Notes: generated by a model from the letters alone, not told the origin. Positions 1 through 10,600 are shown, counted from the stretch's first letter. The stretch: DNA of 64,000 bases from Linyphia triangularis (GCA_963978545.1 OZ021729.1:91542466-91606465), one strand, 5' to 3'. Numbers and translations: made by a program.

Positions 1-142
1 TTAATTAAAGAACTGTGTTTAATTTTAATTAAGTTGACCAACACGGTGAAATGAAATTACACAAAATGTAGTTAATTACTAATTATTTGTTGAAAAATAT
101 ACAAACTTCTCTAATCACCCCACGTAATCTTCATGCTCAAAT

Positions 143-345
143 TTACACAGCTTTCTTACGAGATTTCTTAATGGCAAACTCGTTAATAATGTCCTCATAT
201 GAATACGTTTTGGTTGTATTTGCCTCAATACAAAGCAATGAAAGTGAGTTTAACCGTATTTCAGAAATACTAGTTCGCAGATAGTTCTTAACTCTTCTAA
301 GGCAAGAATTCCCGCGCAATCTTTTCCTCTACTGGCAAACTATTA
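143..345 (-). pseudogene. hAT transposase, C-terminal dimerisation-region fragment
   Basis: Read on the minus strand, this stretch gives SLPVEEKIARE, then after a frame change VKNYLRTSISEIRLNSLSLL, and then about 30 more residues containing YEDIINEFAIKKSRKKAV before a TAA stop at 145-143. The order LPV..., KNYLR, RLNSL..L.IE, (D/E)DII(N/D)(D/E)FA.KK.R is the diagnostic C-terminal signature of hAT transposases, in which this helix-rich segment mediates dimerisation. At least one frameshift and an in-frame stop break the reading frame, so it is dead. The N-terminal fragment lies about 40 bp away instead of some 600 codons upstream, which shows a large internal deletion. A plus-strand open frame over the same bases (87-284) is antisense noise. 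Confidence 0.75.
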
Positions 346-384
346 GTTATAAAAAAACAAATCTAGATTTTTTTTTTTTTTTTT

Positions 385-468
385 CAGAACACGTTCTTGT
401 TCATGAAATTTCAGAATTGTTCGTTTTTTGTATTCAGCGCCATTGAGTCTCTTCCTACCGTCACTCAT
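385..468 (-). pseudogene. hAT transposase, N-terminal fragment
   Basis: An ATG at 468-466 on the minus strand opens MSDGRKRLNGAEYKKR and continues for about a dozen lysine- and glutamate-rich residues before running into a T-run at 370-384 (poly-lysine codons on the minus strand). A start followed by a basic stretch and (L/S)GAEYRK(R/K) is the usual beginning of ZMYM1-like hAT transposases, which is why this ATG is chosen. The frame is then lost, and the C-terminal fragment follows almost at once. It is a non-functional relic; whether the T-run marks the deletion junction cannot be seen. Confidence 0.6.
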
Positions 469-530
469 AGTATCTAGTAAGGAGTAGCCTACTTGTTAAA
501 AATTGTACGTTATGCATTGGAATACTTTAA

Positions 531-1271
531 GGTATACATATACTTTGGGAATTGCAAAAATTTACCCAAACAGACATTTTTGTTTTTTCATTCTAAAGTA
601 TTCTCCAATTCATTATCTTTAAAATGATATCAATAACTTTCTTATAATTAAAATACTTCTTTAATTACACGCAATTTCGTAAAGGTCGACGTTTAAAACA
701 TATTGGAAAAAAGAAAATGTCGAAAACTTTGAAATCAATTTCTGGAGAACTGCTTTTTATTGTTGAGTGAATGTACTCCAACGGTGATATCTTAAGAATT
801 AATTAACTGATTTTTAAAATTTAAACTGTATAATTTAGATAACATTTCAGAGCATGGGCTCTACCTGTTTACACAATTTTTTGTAAAAAATAGATTTTTT
901 TAGGTATTTTAGAATATTTTTATTTTTGGAAATTTTTTATTTTTTCTAGTATTTTTCATGTTAAATTTTAAAATTTAAAAAATATTTAAGTTATGCATTA
1001 TATTTTGCTTGGGCCCATGTATCAATCAATACCTTGTCTTTAATTTCCAGTAAGAAATTTGTTTCAAAATTAGTTAGGTATTATTTTATCATCGTTGCAA
1101 TTAGGCATTAATTAGTGAATTCAAATTCAATTAATTAAATAAATATTTCATTTTTTTACTTTTTGTTACTTCAAATACATTACAATTTTTTGCTCTTGTA
1201 ATTCTCACAAAAATTTGACATGCTGGCATAAGAAATAAAAAATAAAAAATTGTCCAACTTATATGTATACC
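531..1271 (+). mobile_element. TTAA-flanked MITE, GGTATACATATA family, copy 1
   Basis: This 741-bp non-coding element begins GGTATACATATACTTTGGGA and ends with the inverted words ATATGTATACC. It is flanked on both sides by TTAA (527-530 and 1272-1275). Two further copies, at 50429-51163 (inverted) and 62319-63035 (same direction), share the terminal repeats and much of the body, including the blocks around 680-760 and 1000-1110. TTAA target duplication is the hallmark of the piggyBac superfamily, but the GG start is not the usual CCY terminus, so the superfamily is inferred only from the target site. It carries no open frame of note. It is inserted in the 5' part of the hAT remnant, so it is younger than that element. 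Confidence 0.85.
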
Positions 1272-1736
1272 TTAAACTGTAAGGCAAAATCGTAACAAAC
1301 AACAAGAACACGCCTCGCTCAACACAATCATCAAAGATCCCTTGGTACACACCAATAGACATGGATGAAAACGTCAGACTCGGACAGACTAGACTGACTA
1401 CTGGGCCTTCCACCAACAGTGCTGTCAGATCGAATCGCTACGCTTGTGCCAGTGTTGTAAAACCAAATTAGATTGCACTACGAGAAAATTATAATACAAG
1501 ATTACGTGTTGTGAATTTGTATTATGTTATGGTTTTAGAAAGTAGGCTATGTAGAAAGACTAAAACATATTTTTGAGTAACATGTATTCTTAAATTCGAA
1601 CTTAAAATTTTATAAATGTCTGAAATACTTCATTTTAACTTTTGAATAAATTGCCAAACTGCCACCCCCCCTGAAAATTTGCCGCTCTAGGCTGCAGCCT
1701 ACTTAGCCTATTCAGAAATACGGCCCTGTTAGCAAA

Positions 1737-2040
1737 CAAATACATCCAAACAAATGTTCTGGACTATGTTTGGTAACCAATTTGATACCAAGGCATACAA
1801 ACCCTTTCTATATGTTGGAAAATAATCAGACACGATGACGATTATGACAGAGGATTTTGTCTCGATTGCTGGAACGGGATATCTCCCATTCAAAAGAGGA
1901 ATCCTAGCTGAAAGTGCTCTTCATTGATTCATAATGCGACCATAACAGACTTTATTTTGAAACAACCATCAGTTAACAGTGTCGTGACAACAGGCTTTTT
2001 TGAAGGTCTAAAAAGACTTCCCATTTTGTTTTGTTTTTTT
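1737..2040 (+). other. Weak coding-like stretch, unidentified
   Basis: Several plus-strand frames stay open longer than the surrounding A+T-rich DNA allows. One frame reads FCLDCWNGISPIQKRNPS at about 1857-1910. Another, after a stop, runs KCSSLIHNATITDFILKQ and on to about 2044. A third reads MTIMTEDFVSIAGTGYLPF from 1838. No single frame is intact and I recognise no family. It may be a decayed exon or transposon gene, or chance. Confidence 0.15.
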
Positions 2041-2217
2041 AATTAAATGTTTTTTTTTAGTTTAAAGTAAATAATAGGTATAACTAAATTTCCTTCGTAA
2101 GAAGTGCTTTGTATGCATATTCCTACATTTGTACTCAATTTTTAAAGGTTTTGAGAAAAAAAATTCACCGTAAAATTATATTTTCATAGTGAATTATATT
2201 TTCATAAATGAACGAGA

Positions 2218-2508
2218 ATGAATTTTAAAATTAAGTTTTACATTAATGCAAAATTTGATTTCATATCCCCTCCCGAAATAAATTTCACACAAGCTCTTTT
2301 TATGAGTTCTTTTGAAACATTGTTGGTTGGTTTGCTCGCTGAACGATATATTTTTAAGCACAATGACGGTAAATCAGGCCGCGATCTACAGCTTTACGTA
2401 GATTCCGAATCACTACGAACATCCATGCCTAATCCACCTTTGGAGAGGCCATCGTTTGAGATTTTGAAACATGAAATAAGGAAGTTGTTTTCATTGAATG
2501 AGAATTAA
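2218..2508 (+). CDS. Possible small ORF or terminal exon, 96 codons, unidentified
   Basis: An open frame of 96 codons ends at TAA. Its second half (about residues 30-96) has a protein-like composition: mixed charged residues, three prolines in PNPPLERPSFEILKHEIRK, and few of the F/I/N/K runs that chance frames show in this DNA. The upstream ATG lies in A+T-rich sequence, so if real the segment is more likely the last exon of a gene, entering near an AG at about 2292, than a free-standing gene. No signal peptide, membrane segment or known domain is visible. The neighbouring open stretches at 1737-2040 could belong to the same relic. Confidence 0.2.
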   Translation: MNFKIKFYINAKFDFISPPEINFTQALFMSSFETLLVGLLAERYIFKHNDGKSGRDLQLYVDSESLRTSMPNPPLERPSFEILKHEIRKLFSLNEN

Positions 2509-2692
2509 TAACGTTACTACTCACATTTCATTGGCTATATGTCCAAATTAGCGTGCTGATGGTACATGTGTGCGACTTTCTTTTACCTTAATATAACAAT
2601 TCAGATTAAAGTTTTACTATATTATTGTTCTGACGCAGAACGTTTTCGTCAAAGAAGTTATGTTATCTAACAATAGTGTAAAAAGTTACAAA

Positions 2693-2819
2693 GTTCGAGT
2701 CCCGTGTTAGGCATGGGTGTTTGCAAATGTATGTTGGCTTGTCTAATGACGAATGTTTCGGCGCATTATAGCCCTCGTGTTGCTGACGGCGCCAGATAAT
2801 CTGAAAACAACCAACCAAC
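2693..2819 (+). mobile_element. SINE family A, 5'-truncated copy
   Basis: The copy starts inside the pol III B box (GTTCGAGTCCCG) and lacks the tRNA 5' half with the A box. The body (GGCATGGGTGTTTGCAAATG, then the TAATGACGAATGTTTCGGCG block) and the AACC-rich tail (AAACAACCAACCAA) are intact. No target duplication is evident, as expected for a truncated or old insertion. Confidence 0.9.
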
Positions 2820-2869
2820 TTGTAGCACTTCAATTATTGTTGACCTAATTAAAATGTATCCTTATTTTA

Positions 2870-2904
2870 GATGCTCATGCTAATGAAGTCGATGATAAAG
2901 TTCA
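2870..2904 (+). other. Possible 35-nt microexon
   Basis: A pyrimidine-rich tract ending TTATTTTAG is followed by 35 bases and then a strong 5' splice word, GTAAGTTTT. In one phase the bases read DAHANEVDDKVH without a stop. Splice-like words occur often by chance in A+T-rich DNA, and no flanking exon is identified, so this is only a pattern worth testing with RNA data. Confidence 0.12.
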
Positions 2905-3228
2905 TGTAAGTTTTAGTTTCGATTCCTATTATAGTTTTTGTTAAGTTTTAGGCTATGATTCGCCAAACTCATTTTCCTCATTTTTTTTTATTGGATACCT
3001 ATTTATTTTATTATCATCATCATATCACATTATTTTATTAATTTTAAAAATCAATTATTTTTTATGTTATAAGACACCACTATTTATAGTTAAATAAAAT
3101 ACAAGGTTATTCAGAATTCCCTCCAGGGTTTCGAAGCGCTATAGTAAAAAAATCTAAGACTAATACAGCAAATAAAAGCATTTGAAAGAATACAGAAACA
3201 TTTCAAGTTTTATTTACATAGTTTACAA

Positions 3229-3545
3229 ACCAAAAGACGCGTTAACTATGACAATGCAGTCTATCGTTTGGGGACTGTCACTAAAAAGCCGCTTTTATAC
3301 ACGATTATATTATATTTTCCGAAAGATAATTAACCAACTTGCCGTCATCCAATTAAACTGAAACTCACCAGATAGACTCTTTGTCGATGGGTTTTTCAGG
3401 AGGGGGAGAGGAATTAATGCCCTACACTGAATCAATGTTTTTCTTTGTAAACCGCCAGGGAAAATCTATCTGAGCTTACAATCTTTTAAATAAGTTGCAA
3501 TTGCAAATAAAAGTTGGCAATGCATATGAAGTTCTTATTTTAAAA
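3229..3545 (+). repeat. Unnamed dispersed repeat F, copy 1
   Basis: It shares ordered blocks with 4885-5225 and 19443-19680: TGACAATGCAGTCTATC, GGGACTGTCACTAAAAAGCC, GCTTTTA.ACACG, TTAACCAACTTGCCGTCATC, CTGAAACT, and the tail AAGTTGCAATT...GGCAATGCATATGAAG. The blocks occur in rotated order between copies, which suggests a tandem unit of roughly 130 bp sampled at different points. I see no coding capacity and cannot name the family. Confidence 0.65.
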
Positions 3546-4429
3546 GCAACTTTTTTTATGGTTTAACATTTTATTTACAACAACCATTATATCCACAAAC
3601 AAGTAATATATTGGACTGTAAACGGGTTCCATAATTCATCAGGGATTAGTAATATCTTATCTACATATGTACAAGTTTCAAAATATTCCATTGACAACAT
3701 TTATTCACCAAACGTGTAATTGCGACCAAGCTCAAAGAATATTATTGGGTAGAATAGACAAGTTTGGAATATGCTTCTTGAATATGCTTTTTATTTAAGT
3801 TTATATATTTTAAACTAATAATAAATCTAATTATACTAAATCTACAAACTTATATTTAAAAGTAAACATTTGCGATTCTTAGATGCATTATAATGTAAAG
3901 TTAAATAAAATGAATTATACTATAGTACTTAATATTACATTTTCCACCATGTATTAAAAATATTCAATTGTTTTAATATGTTTTTGATATTATCTTTGAA
4001 CTGCGTGAAACAACAATTTTATTCTTAACGTGTGTTTTAAATTAATTTAGTGTTTTAAATTATTAATATCTTTTTTTTTTTTGTTTTTATTTTTATCTTT
4101 GTAAAGTGAATTTTTAAATAATTTTCATCAAAAAACTTTATCTAAAGACATTCTATATTTAAATTACTATCATTTTATATTCTTACTCTCACGTTTTAGA
4201 AATGCTTAAATTTAGGTAAAAAAATTCTCGATTCATAGTCAATCATCAATTCACTTCTAGTGCTACCCCTCCATTTTTTTTACACTCCATCTCCAAAAAA
4301 TAAAAAAAAATAAAAAATCCTCAACCTCAAAATCTAAAACTCTATCAATATTCAATCCTCAAGAAATATGAAAGAAAAAATAATAATAATAAAAAAGCAC
4401 AACAAAAACCGTCGCGTCAAATAAGGTCA

Positions 4430-4690
4430 AATGCAGTAACTGACGATATTTAACCGAAGTTACCAGGCAAAAAATGGCAACACGGGAGATACTCCAGAGC
4501 AGCAGTATGTTTCATTGCAACAGACACTTTACGCGCACTTTTTTTTTTTTTTTTTTTTATCTCCGTTCTTGGTTACGTTCAGCTGCGATAGATACTTTTA
4601 GAGATTTTTTTTCCTTGTGATCTAACAATGCACCTCTCTCCCGCGACCTTGAGAACACGCGCGGTTCCAGTGGAGTATAAAAAAAAAAAT
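4430..4690 (+). promoter_or_regulatory. GC-rich island with a TATA word, candidate promoter-like DNA
   Basis: Within A+T-rich surroundings this stretch has CpG-containing words (CGCGTC, ACGCGCAC, CCCGCGACC, ACACGCGCGG) and ends in AGTATAAAAAAA with TATAAAAA at 4676-4683. A TATA word directly downstream of a GC-rich block is promoter-like. No coding exon follows, so this could equally be an old repeat or another kind of regulatory island. Confidence 0.2.
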
Positions 4691-4884
4691 GATGCAGCTT
4701 ACCTACTTTTTATAGAAAAATCCTAGTTTTATAAAAAGCACTTAAACGAATCCGCAGCTGAAGCGATAAATATATCCCGTTTTTATTAAATGAGGGTGTG
4801 GTTTTTTTGGAAATAATATTAATGTTTTTTAAATCCTTTAAATTAATTTTGATTTTGTTTGTGCTCGGGCAAATCGGTGGAGGT

Positions 4885-5225
4885 ATAATTAACCTACTTG
4901 CCGCCATCTAATCAAGCTGAAACCTGGAAGATAGATTTTGTGTCCTTCTATCAAGTTTTGGGGCTGTCCCTAAAACACCGCTTTTACGCACGCTTCTACT
5001 ACCGTTTCTCGGAAAACTGAAATTTGGCAGGTGGATTCGTTGTTGATGAGAATGCAGTCTGTTAAGTCTTGGGGGGGGGGAGAGAGTTTGTCCATGGTAC
5101 GGAATCCATGGTAGTGGTTCGTAGTGGTCAAATATTATTAAAAGTAGATCCGAGCTCAAAATTGCTTTCATAAGTTGCAATTCCACATTAAATTTGGCAA
5201 TCCATGTAAAGGTTTTATAATAAAC
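4885..5225 (+). repeat. Unnamed dispersed repeat F, copy 2
   Basis: It contains TTGCCGCCATCTAATCAAGC, CTGAAACCTGGAAGATAGAT, TTCTATCAAGTTTTGGGGCT, GTCCCTAAAACACCGCTTTTA, then a second partial unit with GATGAGAATGCAGTCTGTTA, and finally the shared tail AAGTTGCAATTCCAC...GGCAATCCATGTAAAGG. The partial repetition inside one copy supports a roughly 130-bp tandem structure. The minus-strand open frame 4908-5186 is a chance frame through this repeat. Confidence 0.65.
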
Positions 5226-5471
5226 GCTATGCGTTTTCGATTTTTTTTTTTTTTACTTTTGTTACATTACGTTAAATAATAGACTAAGTAGATAAAGGGG
5301 TATGATAATTTTGTTTAAACGGAAATCAGCATTTTTTAATGTGTAGTGAAATGAATAAAGTCGTTTATACGTTTTTATAGAAACGTATTTAATTTTGTGG
5401 TATTTATGCTAATAGTGTACTACGTATGACATAAAATTGAAAGTGTAAGAATGAACGAAGTGTGGGAAGGG

Positions 5472-5580
5472 CAGTGCTTGATTTCTCATAAGGCCTGTAA
5501 GACCCATCTGTAGGTTCCCGAATTTTCGGGGCTCGTAAATTATCTGAAAAATTAATTCTGAATTATGATGTAAATATCAA
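5472..5580 (+). mobile_element. Possible hAT-like MITE end
   Basis: CAGTGCTTGATTTCTCATAA is followed by GGCCTGTAAGACCC and the near-palindrome CCCGAATTTTCGGGGC. CAGTG starts and a GCCC...GGGC block near the end are common in hAT MITEs. I could not place an opposite end; the GGGAGCCCC words near 5750 are a candidate. Confidence 0.25.
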
Positions 5581-5589
5581 TATTCTGTT

Positions 5590-7388
5590 CAGCCCCCACT
5601 TGATCAATGTCACAAAGTATGAACATATATTTTTATAAATCTTATTAGTTATTGAACACATTAATAACTCAGCAATTAGTTAATCAAAATGGTAATAAAT
5701 GGTAATCGAAATTGTTATTAATGTTCAAATGACATTAACAATCGTTAATGGGAGCCCCTTAAGTAATTTTTTTTTCTAATTCGGGCCATGGGGAGGAGGT
5801 GGGGTATAATTTTTTTTTTTTTTTTTTTTTTTTTAATGCTCTTTTTTATATAATGAATGAAGTTGGAATGTGTTTGGCATCTTTAACTTCTGGGTCTAAG
5901 TGTAACTTAAAGATTTTTCGACTGATGTAGGAGTTATGATGTACCTAAAATCTCAAAACCTAATATATTTCAAATGAATGTACCTTTCAATTATTTTGAG
6001 AAGTATTAAAAGTTAATTTGATTCTATGAAGTGAAGCTAATTTTTCAAATCTATTATGATTAAAAAAAACACACACATTTTGGCTCCTACATATGTTATT
6101 GTTGTGAATTGAATGACAACTGTTGATGGAGTTCGATAATTTCGCACCTTAAAGAAAAACTATAAAGTTCAATGAAAATACAACATAATGTTAAGATTAA
6201 TAATAGGCATAATAGTTTGACTTTAGGGTAAATTGTTTAGAAGTAAAATAAAAGTATACTTATGTTGTTTAAGATAAGAACTTACGGATAAATTATTGTG
6301 ATTTTTAGGATTTACAGAATACTTTTTTTTTACATATTTATTGAAGGAAATGTAATTTTCATCCAAAATTTTTTTAGGGACTTGTAAAATCGCACAAGAT
6401 TGGAAAATTTTCAACGTTGTACCGAAACATTAATAACTGATACTTCCCCAACAATACTCATTACGGAGATTTATTCGTCTCTGAACTAAAGATAAATTTA
6501 TTTCTAGATTCAACCGCTATTAAATTTTCACGACTGCTATTTCAACTGCTATTTTATATTTATCCATTGCAATGAATCGAAATGATATATTTTACTTTTG
6601 AAGCACTATTTCGCAGCTTTAAATTTTCATTAGATGTTATTTAACCAATTTGCATCTAGAAATTCAATTGACTGTAATTTTATATCTCACTCGAAATATT
6701 GTCTCTTTACATTCTCAGTTATTTGATATTAGTTTATGTTTCGGAAGGGAATGTGTTTTGTAGTTTTAAAGAGCTTGCTTATTATTTAAATGCAAGCTAT
6801 ATTACTATGAAGAAAAAGCAGGCAATGAAAATTCCTAAAGAATATGTTGTCGAGTAAATTTGTGATTTGAATCCAATTTCAAACGTTACAATTTATCAAA
6901 CCCATTCAGTAAGTTACCACTGAAACTGATATTTTTCCATGTATTTTTTAAAATTACTTTAAAATGTATTTATGTGAATCTTATTGCGAAAGAATGAAAT
7001 ATGAGACAACATCGCTTCTTTAATAAATGTTTCTTAGGAGCGGCAAATTTAATAATTCAATAGCTTCGTCTTACTCAATGAAATATCTTTTTTTTTTTTT
7101 GAAACTGAGCCAAAGAAATGAGATGTGAAGATGACACGAACACAAATAATATTGAAAAATAAAGGAAACAAGTTAAAGTTGTTCGATAATTTGAACCGTG
7201 GGCTCAAGTATTTCAATCTATTTGGCATAAAAAGGAATAAGCTTTAGAGCATGCCTTTTTAAAGTATATTTAGAAACGAAGCGAGCATAAATTATTTGCA
7301 CAGATAAATTCACATATATTTTTAAAGGAAATATTTTAAAAACCCTGAAGCATATCTACTCTTAAAATTTTGCTTTCAAATTTTCATT

Positions 7389-7420
<32 letters not shown>
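5590..7420. other. A+T-rich intergenic DNA
   Basis: I see no gene, tRNA or complete mobile element here. The stretch contains T-runs at 5812-5834, 7089-7100 and 7390-7420 (31 bases) and scattered short open frames typical of this composition. Confidence 0.5.
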
Positions 7421-7422
<2 letters not shown>

Positions 7423-7423
<1 letters not shown>

Positions 7424-7870
7424 TTATGTTAACATAGTTACCCATATGTTAACATAGGGTAACGAAAGTATTGTTTCCGGTTAAGAAAAAATTGGAGAAA
7501 GTGCATTTCTCCACGTTTTGACCATCTTGACTTCAAAAAAGTGGTCTGGAAAAAATGTCTGCCTGTGTGTAAGTGGTCAGCGTAACTCCCGAAGGAATTG
7601 AACTACGATGTTCAAAATTTGGTGTAAGGGTTAGTAGTGGTCATGGGACCTGTCACTAAGGTTTTAGGCAATATTTTGCATAAGGTAGCTTGCCATGGAA
7701 AAAATCGTGTTTTTCAACAATTACTATAAAACAGATTTAACGACTTTGAACAAAATCACTGTATAGTAATGCCTTTTAAAGTACTTTAAACATCCCCACC
7801 TCCAAAATTCCCGTAAAAATTCTATTAAGGTGTAAAAATTTTGAAAAACAAATGTTTTTTAACACAAAGT
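7423..7870 (+). repeat. Short duplicated palindrome followed by a repeat-like island
   Basis: TATGTTAACATAG occurs twice in 35 bp (7426-7456), and GTTACCC/GGGTAAC form a hairpin around the second copy. The next 400 bp are less A+T-rich, with CTGCCTGTGTGTAAGTGGTC, GCGTAACTCCCGAAGGAATT and GGTCATGGGACCTGTCACTA. Such phrases resemble old dispersed repeats, but no second copy is visible in this window. Confidence 0.3.
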
Positions 7871-8304
7871 TCTTTTCCCTTGAGCATCGTTCATTAACGA
7901 CCTCTCCTCTGTTTCAGTTACAAGAAAGCGTAATGCAAGAATTAACGAAAATTATACAGCCAATTTCGAAATTCTGGTGGTGATTTTTCTTCCTTTTCTT
8001 CTTTTTGCCCATGTAAGAATAACTGCCAAAAATATCGTCTAACTGGACGATTTTCCAAATGAATGAAAATATGAAAATGATAATAACACTCTTCCACGTC
8101 AAATTTAAATGTAGTGACCAGTGTTATAATGCAATTGAATGATGTTCCACATCCCTAATTTCAATATATTTTGTAGGAATTAATTTGTATTCAGTAAAAA
8201 AATAAATAAAAAAATAAATTGACATTAACTCCGCATTTGATACGACCTGCTCATGTGGTTTTGTTTTCCCCTTCCTCCTACTAGTTGCTTATCAAATATA
8301 TGCA

Positions 8305-8481
8305 GCCGACCAAACGGTATAATGGTTAGTGTGCTAGCTTCTAGACGGCGAGGTTGCGGGTTCCGAGTCCCGTGTTAGGCATGGGTATTTGTAAATGTAT
8401 GTTGGCTTGTCTAATGACGAATGTTTCGGCGCATTATAGCCCTCGTGTTGCTGACGGGGCCAGATAATCTGAAAACAACCA
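8305..8481 (+). mobile_element. SINE family A, full-length copy with perfect target duplication
   Basis: The copy starts GCCGACCAAACGGTATAATG, carries the A box (TATAATGGTTAGTG) and B box (GGTTCCGAGTCCC with a one-base insertion), then the shared body and AACC tail. It is flanked by a perfect 13-bp direct repeat, ATCAAATATATGC, at 8291-8303 and 8482-8494, which proves insertion by target-primed retroposition. The inserted C in the B box would probably impair pol III transcription. Confidence 0.95.
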
Positions 8482-8499
8482 ATCAAATATATGCCCTTT

Positions 8500-10235
8500 T
8501 CTTCTCTTTTGATGCTTTTTTCAATGACGTTCATCTCTTGGTAGTTGTATAAATTATGTTTTTTTTTCATTTATGTTTTTTTTTTCAATTTTCCATGTAT
8601 CTTTTCTAAGTAAATAAAGCCCCCGATAATTTAGAAATGTTTCCTGAATGTCATCTTTGATGAGCTGAGGTTAACATTTGGAGAGTTTGCTGGCTTGGTC
8701 TTTCTAAAAAAATTTCAAGTAATAAAATACTAAAAATAGATTTAAAAAAAAAAAAAAAAAATTATAAATTTAAAAAAAAAATAATTAATTAAAATAATAT
8801 TAAAACGTAAAATTCAGATTAATATTTGATATAAAATACATTTATGGTAAAAATTTCATAAAAAAAAGTTTGGTTTTTTAAAAATGTACATCGAAGTTTG
8901 AAAAGTGACATTTCGAGATAAAAGCGTCTGGAATGGCCAATATGTGTTTATATGTTTTTTAAACTAATTAATACAAAAATCACGAAATCGATAATTTTGA
9001 AATTTTTAGCCTACTTAACCCCGTTAATTGAAACAATACAACGCTAACGATTTTTTAAAAAAAAATATTTTTTGTCTAATTAGAAATTTGGAGATAGATT
9101 TTTACGAAAATGAGTAAATATATGAATTTCAGATTTTTAAGTGGTTCAAACCAGATCAAAATATTTGATTTTAAGTTACTCAATGCAATCTTGAATACAT
9201 CAGCTCGTCGAAATGAACATTCTTAATTAAAAATTACATTTGATATTAAATATTAATACACTCGTATTTAAAATGTAAAGGATTCTCTAATATAATGTGT
9301 AAAAAGTACTTCCTCAAAGTTTGGCGTTCTATAATCATTACTTCTAATCCACAATTCAGTCATAAAGGTAAGTCTCATTATATACTTATATAGACATTAG
9401 GTATACTTGTATTATTACTTTATATCGAGTGTCATGTGACGTTGAGGTACATTTAATTCAAATTTTATATGAAATGGAATGTTATTATACTACTGCTATA
9501 AATTAAATACTATAACTTTATAATTATACTTATTTGTGCACATGTTAGTTCGGGTTAAAATTAAAATATATTTTCTGATATTTTCTTTTTAAGAATATTG
9601 CAGAAAAATTGAAATCTCTTAACTCTTACACCACTCGAAAGAGTTGTAATTGAAGAATACAATAATTTTACTGAAATTAAAATGTTAGTCATTACTTTAC
9701 TTTTCTCATGCAAGAGTGGGTATATGGTAAAATGTCATCCTAGCTGTATTTATATCGAGGTTAATTTTGTTATAATTACACATTAAAATGCATAATTGTA
9801 TCTTATAATTATAAGTGATAAGTAGAAGTATGGGGATAAAAACAAAGTAAAGACATGTATAAGAGAATTCATGGATTCGTTTCAAACTTACATTTTATGA
9901 GAAATATCATGAATTATATTTTAATTTTATTTATATTATTTTATTCTTAAACTAAATATTAAACGCACTTTATTTTTAGAAGAGATATATGAATATTGTC
10001 AGGCATTTTACATTTGATAACATAAAAACTAGTGCTTACTATAGAGTTTTATTTCCGTTACGTATACGACTATTTGATTTCCGATACTTCAATTTTATTC
10101 TCCCTTAACTTGTATATTATTCGAAAGTTATATCCAAGTCATAAACTTTGCTGTCAAATTCTTGGATTAAAAATTCTAATAGTCAGAATCAAAAGAATTT
10201 AATTAACGTTAAAATGAATAAAGATTAAAGAAAAC
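8500..10235. other. A+T-rich intergenic DNA
   Basis: No gene or element is recognised. Homopolymer A-runs occur at about 8742-8760 and 8772-8780. The rest is short A/T words without repeats I can align. Confidence 0.5.
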
Positions 10236-10239
10236 TAAC

Positions 10240-10600
10240 TTTTCCCGCTTTAAGAAAAAAAAATCTTTTAATGCAGTATCCTTCCATTATTTTCCGAAGA
10301 GTTGATCGATTCCTTTGTTCCCGTCATTTATTTTCAAAAATAACGGAATTTCTTTTCTTAAAAAGTGTAGAGGGCAGAAGATATTTTGTAGCCTCGTGGA
10401 TCAAACAACTATTCATTTTGAAAAGGGAATTGTATCTAAAAGCGAAATGTCTGATTCGCTTTTTCGCTTATCGCTTTTTTACTCTCAATCACAACGAGGC
10501 TCCTTTCGTTAAATTTGCTGCTTGGCGTTTGTCGGTTTTTCGTGTTTGCTTCCCGCGTGAAATTAGATTGGCGACTTTGGTTTGAGAAATTTGAGATATT
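10240..10600 (+). other. Higher-complexity island with a 104-codon open frame
   Basis: The plus-strand frame 10271-10585 is 104 codons long and rich in F, R, L and K. It has no recognisable domain, and a second frame (10315-10512) is open across the same bases. Two overlapping open frames argue for reduced stop density, not coding. The nucleotide sequence is more complex than its flanks (GTTGATCGATTCCTTTGTTC, GCTTGGCGTTTGTCGG, CTTCCCGCGTGAAATTAGAT). Regulatory DNA and a decayed exon are both possible. Confidence 0.25.

Larger units (their letters stand above)
1..1728 (-). mobile_element. hAT transposon remnant, internally deleted, running off the left edge
   Basis: The right boundary is seen at 1728, where the minus strand begins CAGGGCCGTATTTCTGAATA and continues into a GC-rich subterminal stretch with AGGCTGCAGCCTAGAGCGGC. 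A CAGGG-type end followed by AGGC/CCTAG words is characteristic of hAT elements. Reading leftwards on the minus strand, the N-terminal residues of a hAT transposase occur at 468-385 and its C-terminal tail at 345-143, so most of the catalytic core is missing. The candidate 8-bp target duplication outside the right end is TTAGCAAA (1729-1736). Its partner should lie beyond the left edge, because no matching end is visible in 1-142. A 741-bp TTAA-flanked element is inserted between the right end and the transposase start. The assignment rests on protein similarity recalled from the ZMYM1-like/hAT-5 group, not on a search. Confidence 0.75.

Noticed and set aside
1838..1930. SIAGTGYLPFKRG stretch considered as part of a P-type ATPase nucleotide-binding domain
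   Set aside because: Only a GTGY-like word matches. The frame is interrupted on both sides, and another frame over the same bases looks equally protein-like.
8318..8392. Possible functional tRNA gene at SINE starts
   Set aside because: The A and B boxes are present, but the 3' acceptor strand does not pair with the 5' end, the anticodon stem is poor, and the sequence continues into the SINE body with target duplications.
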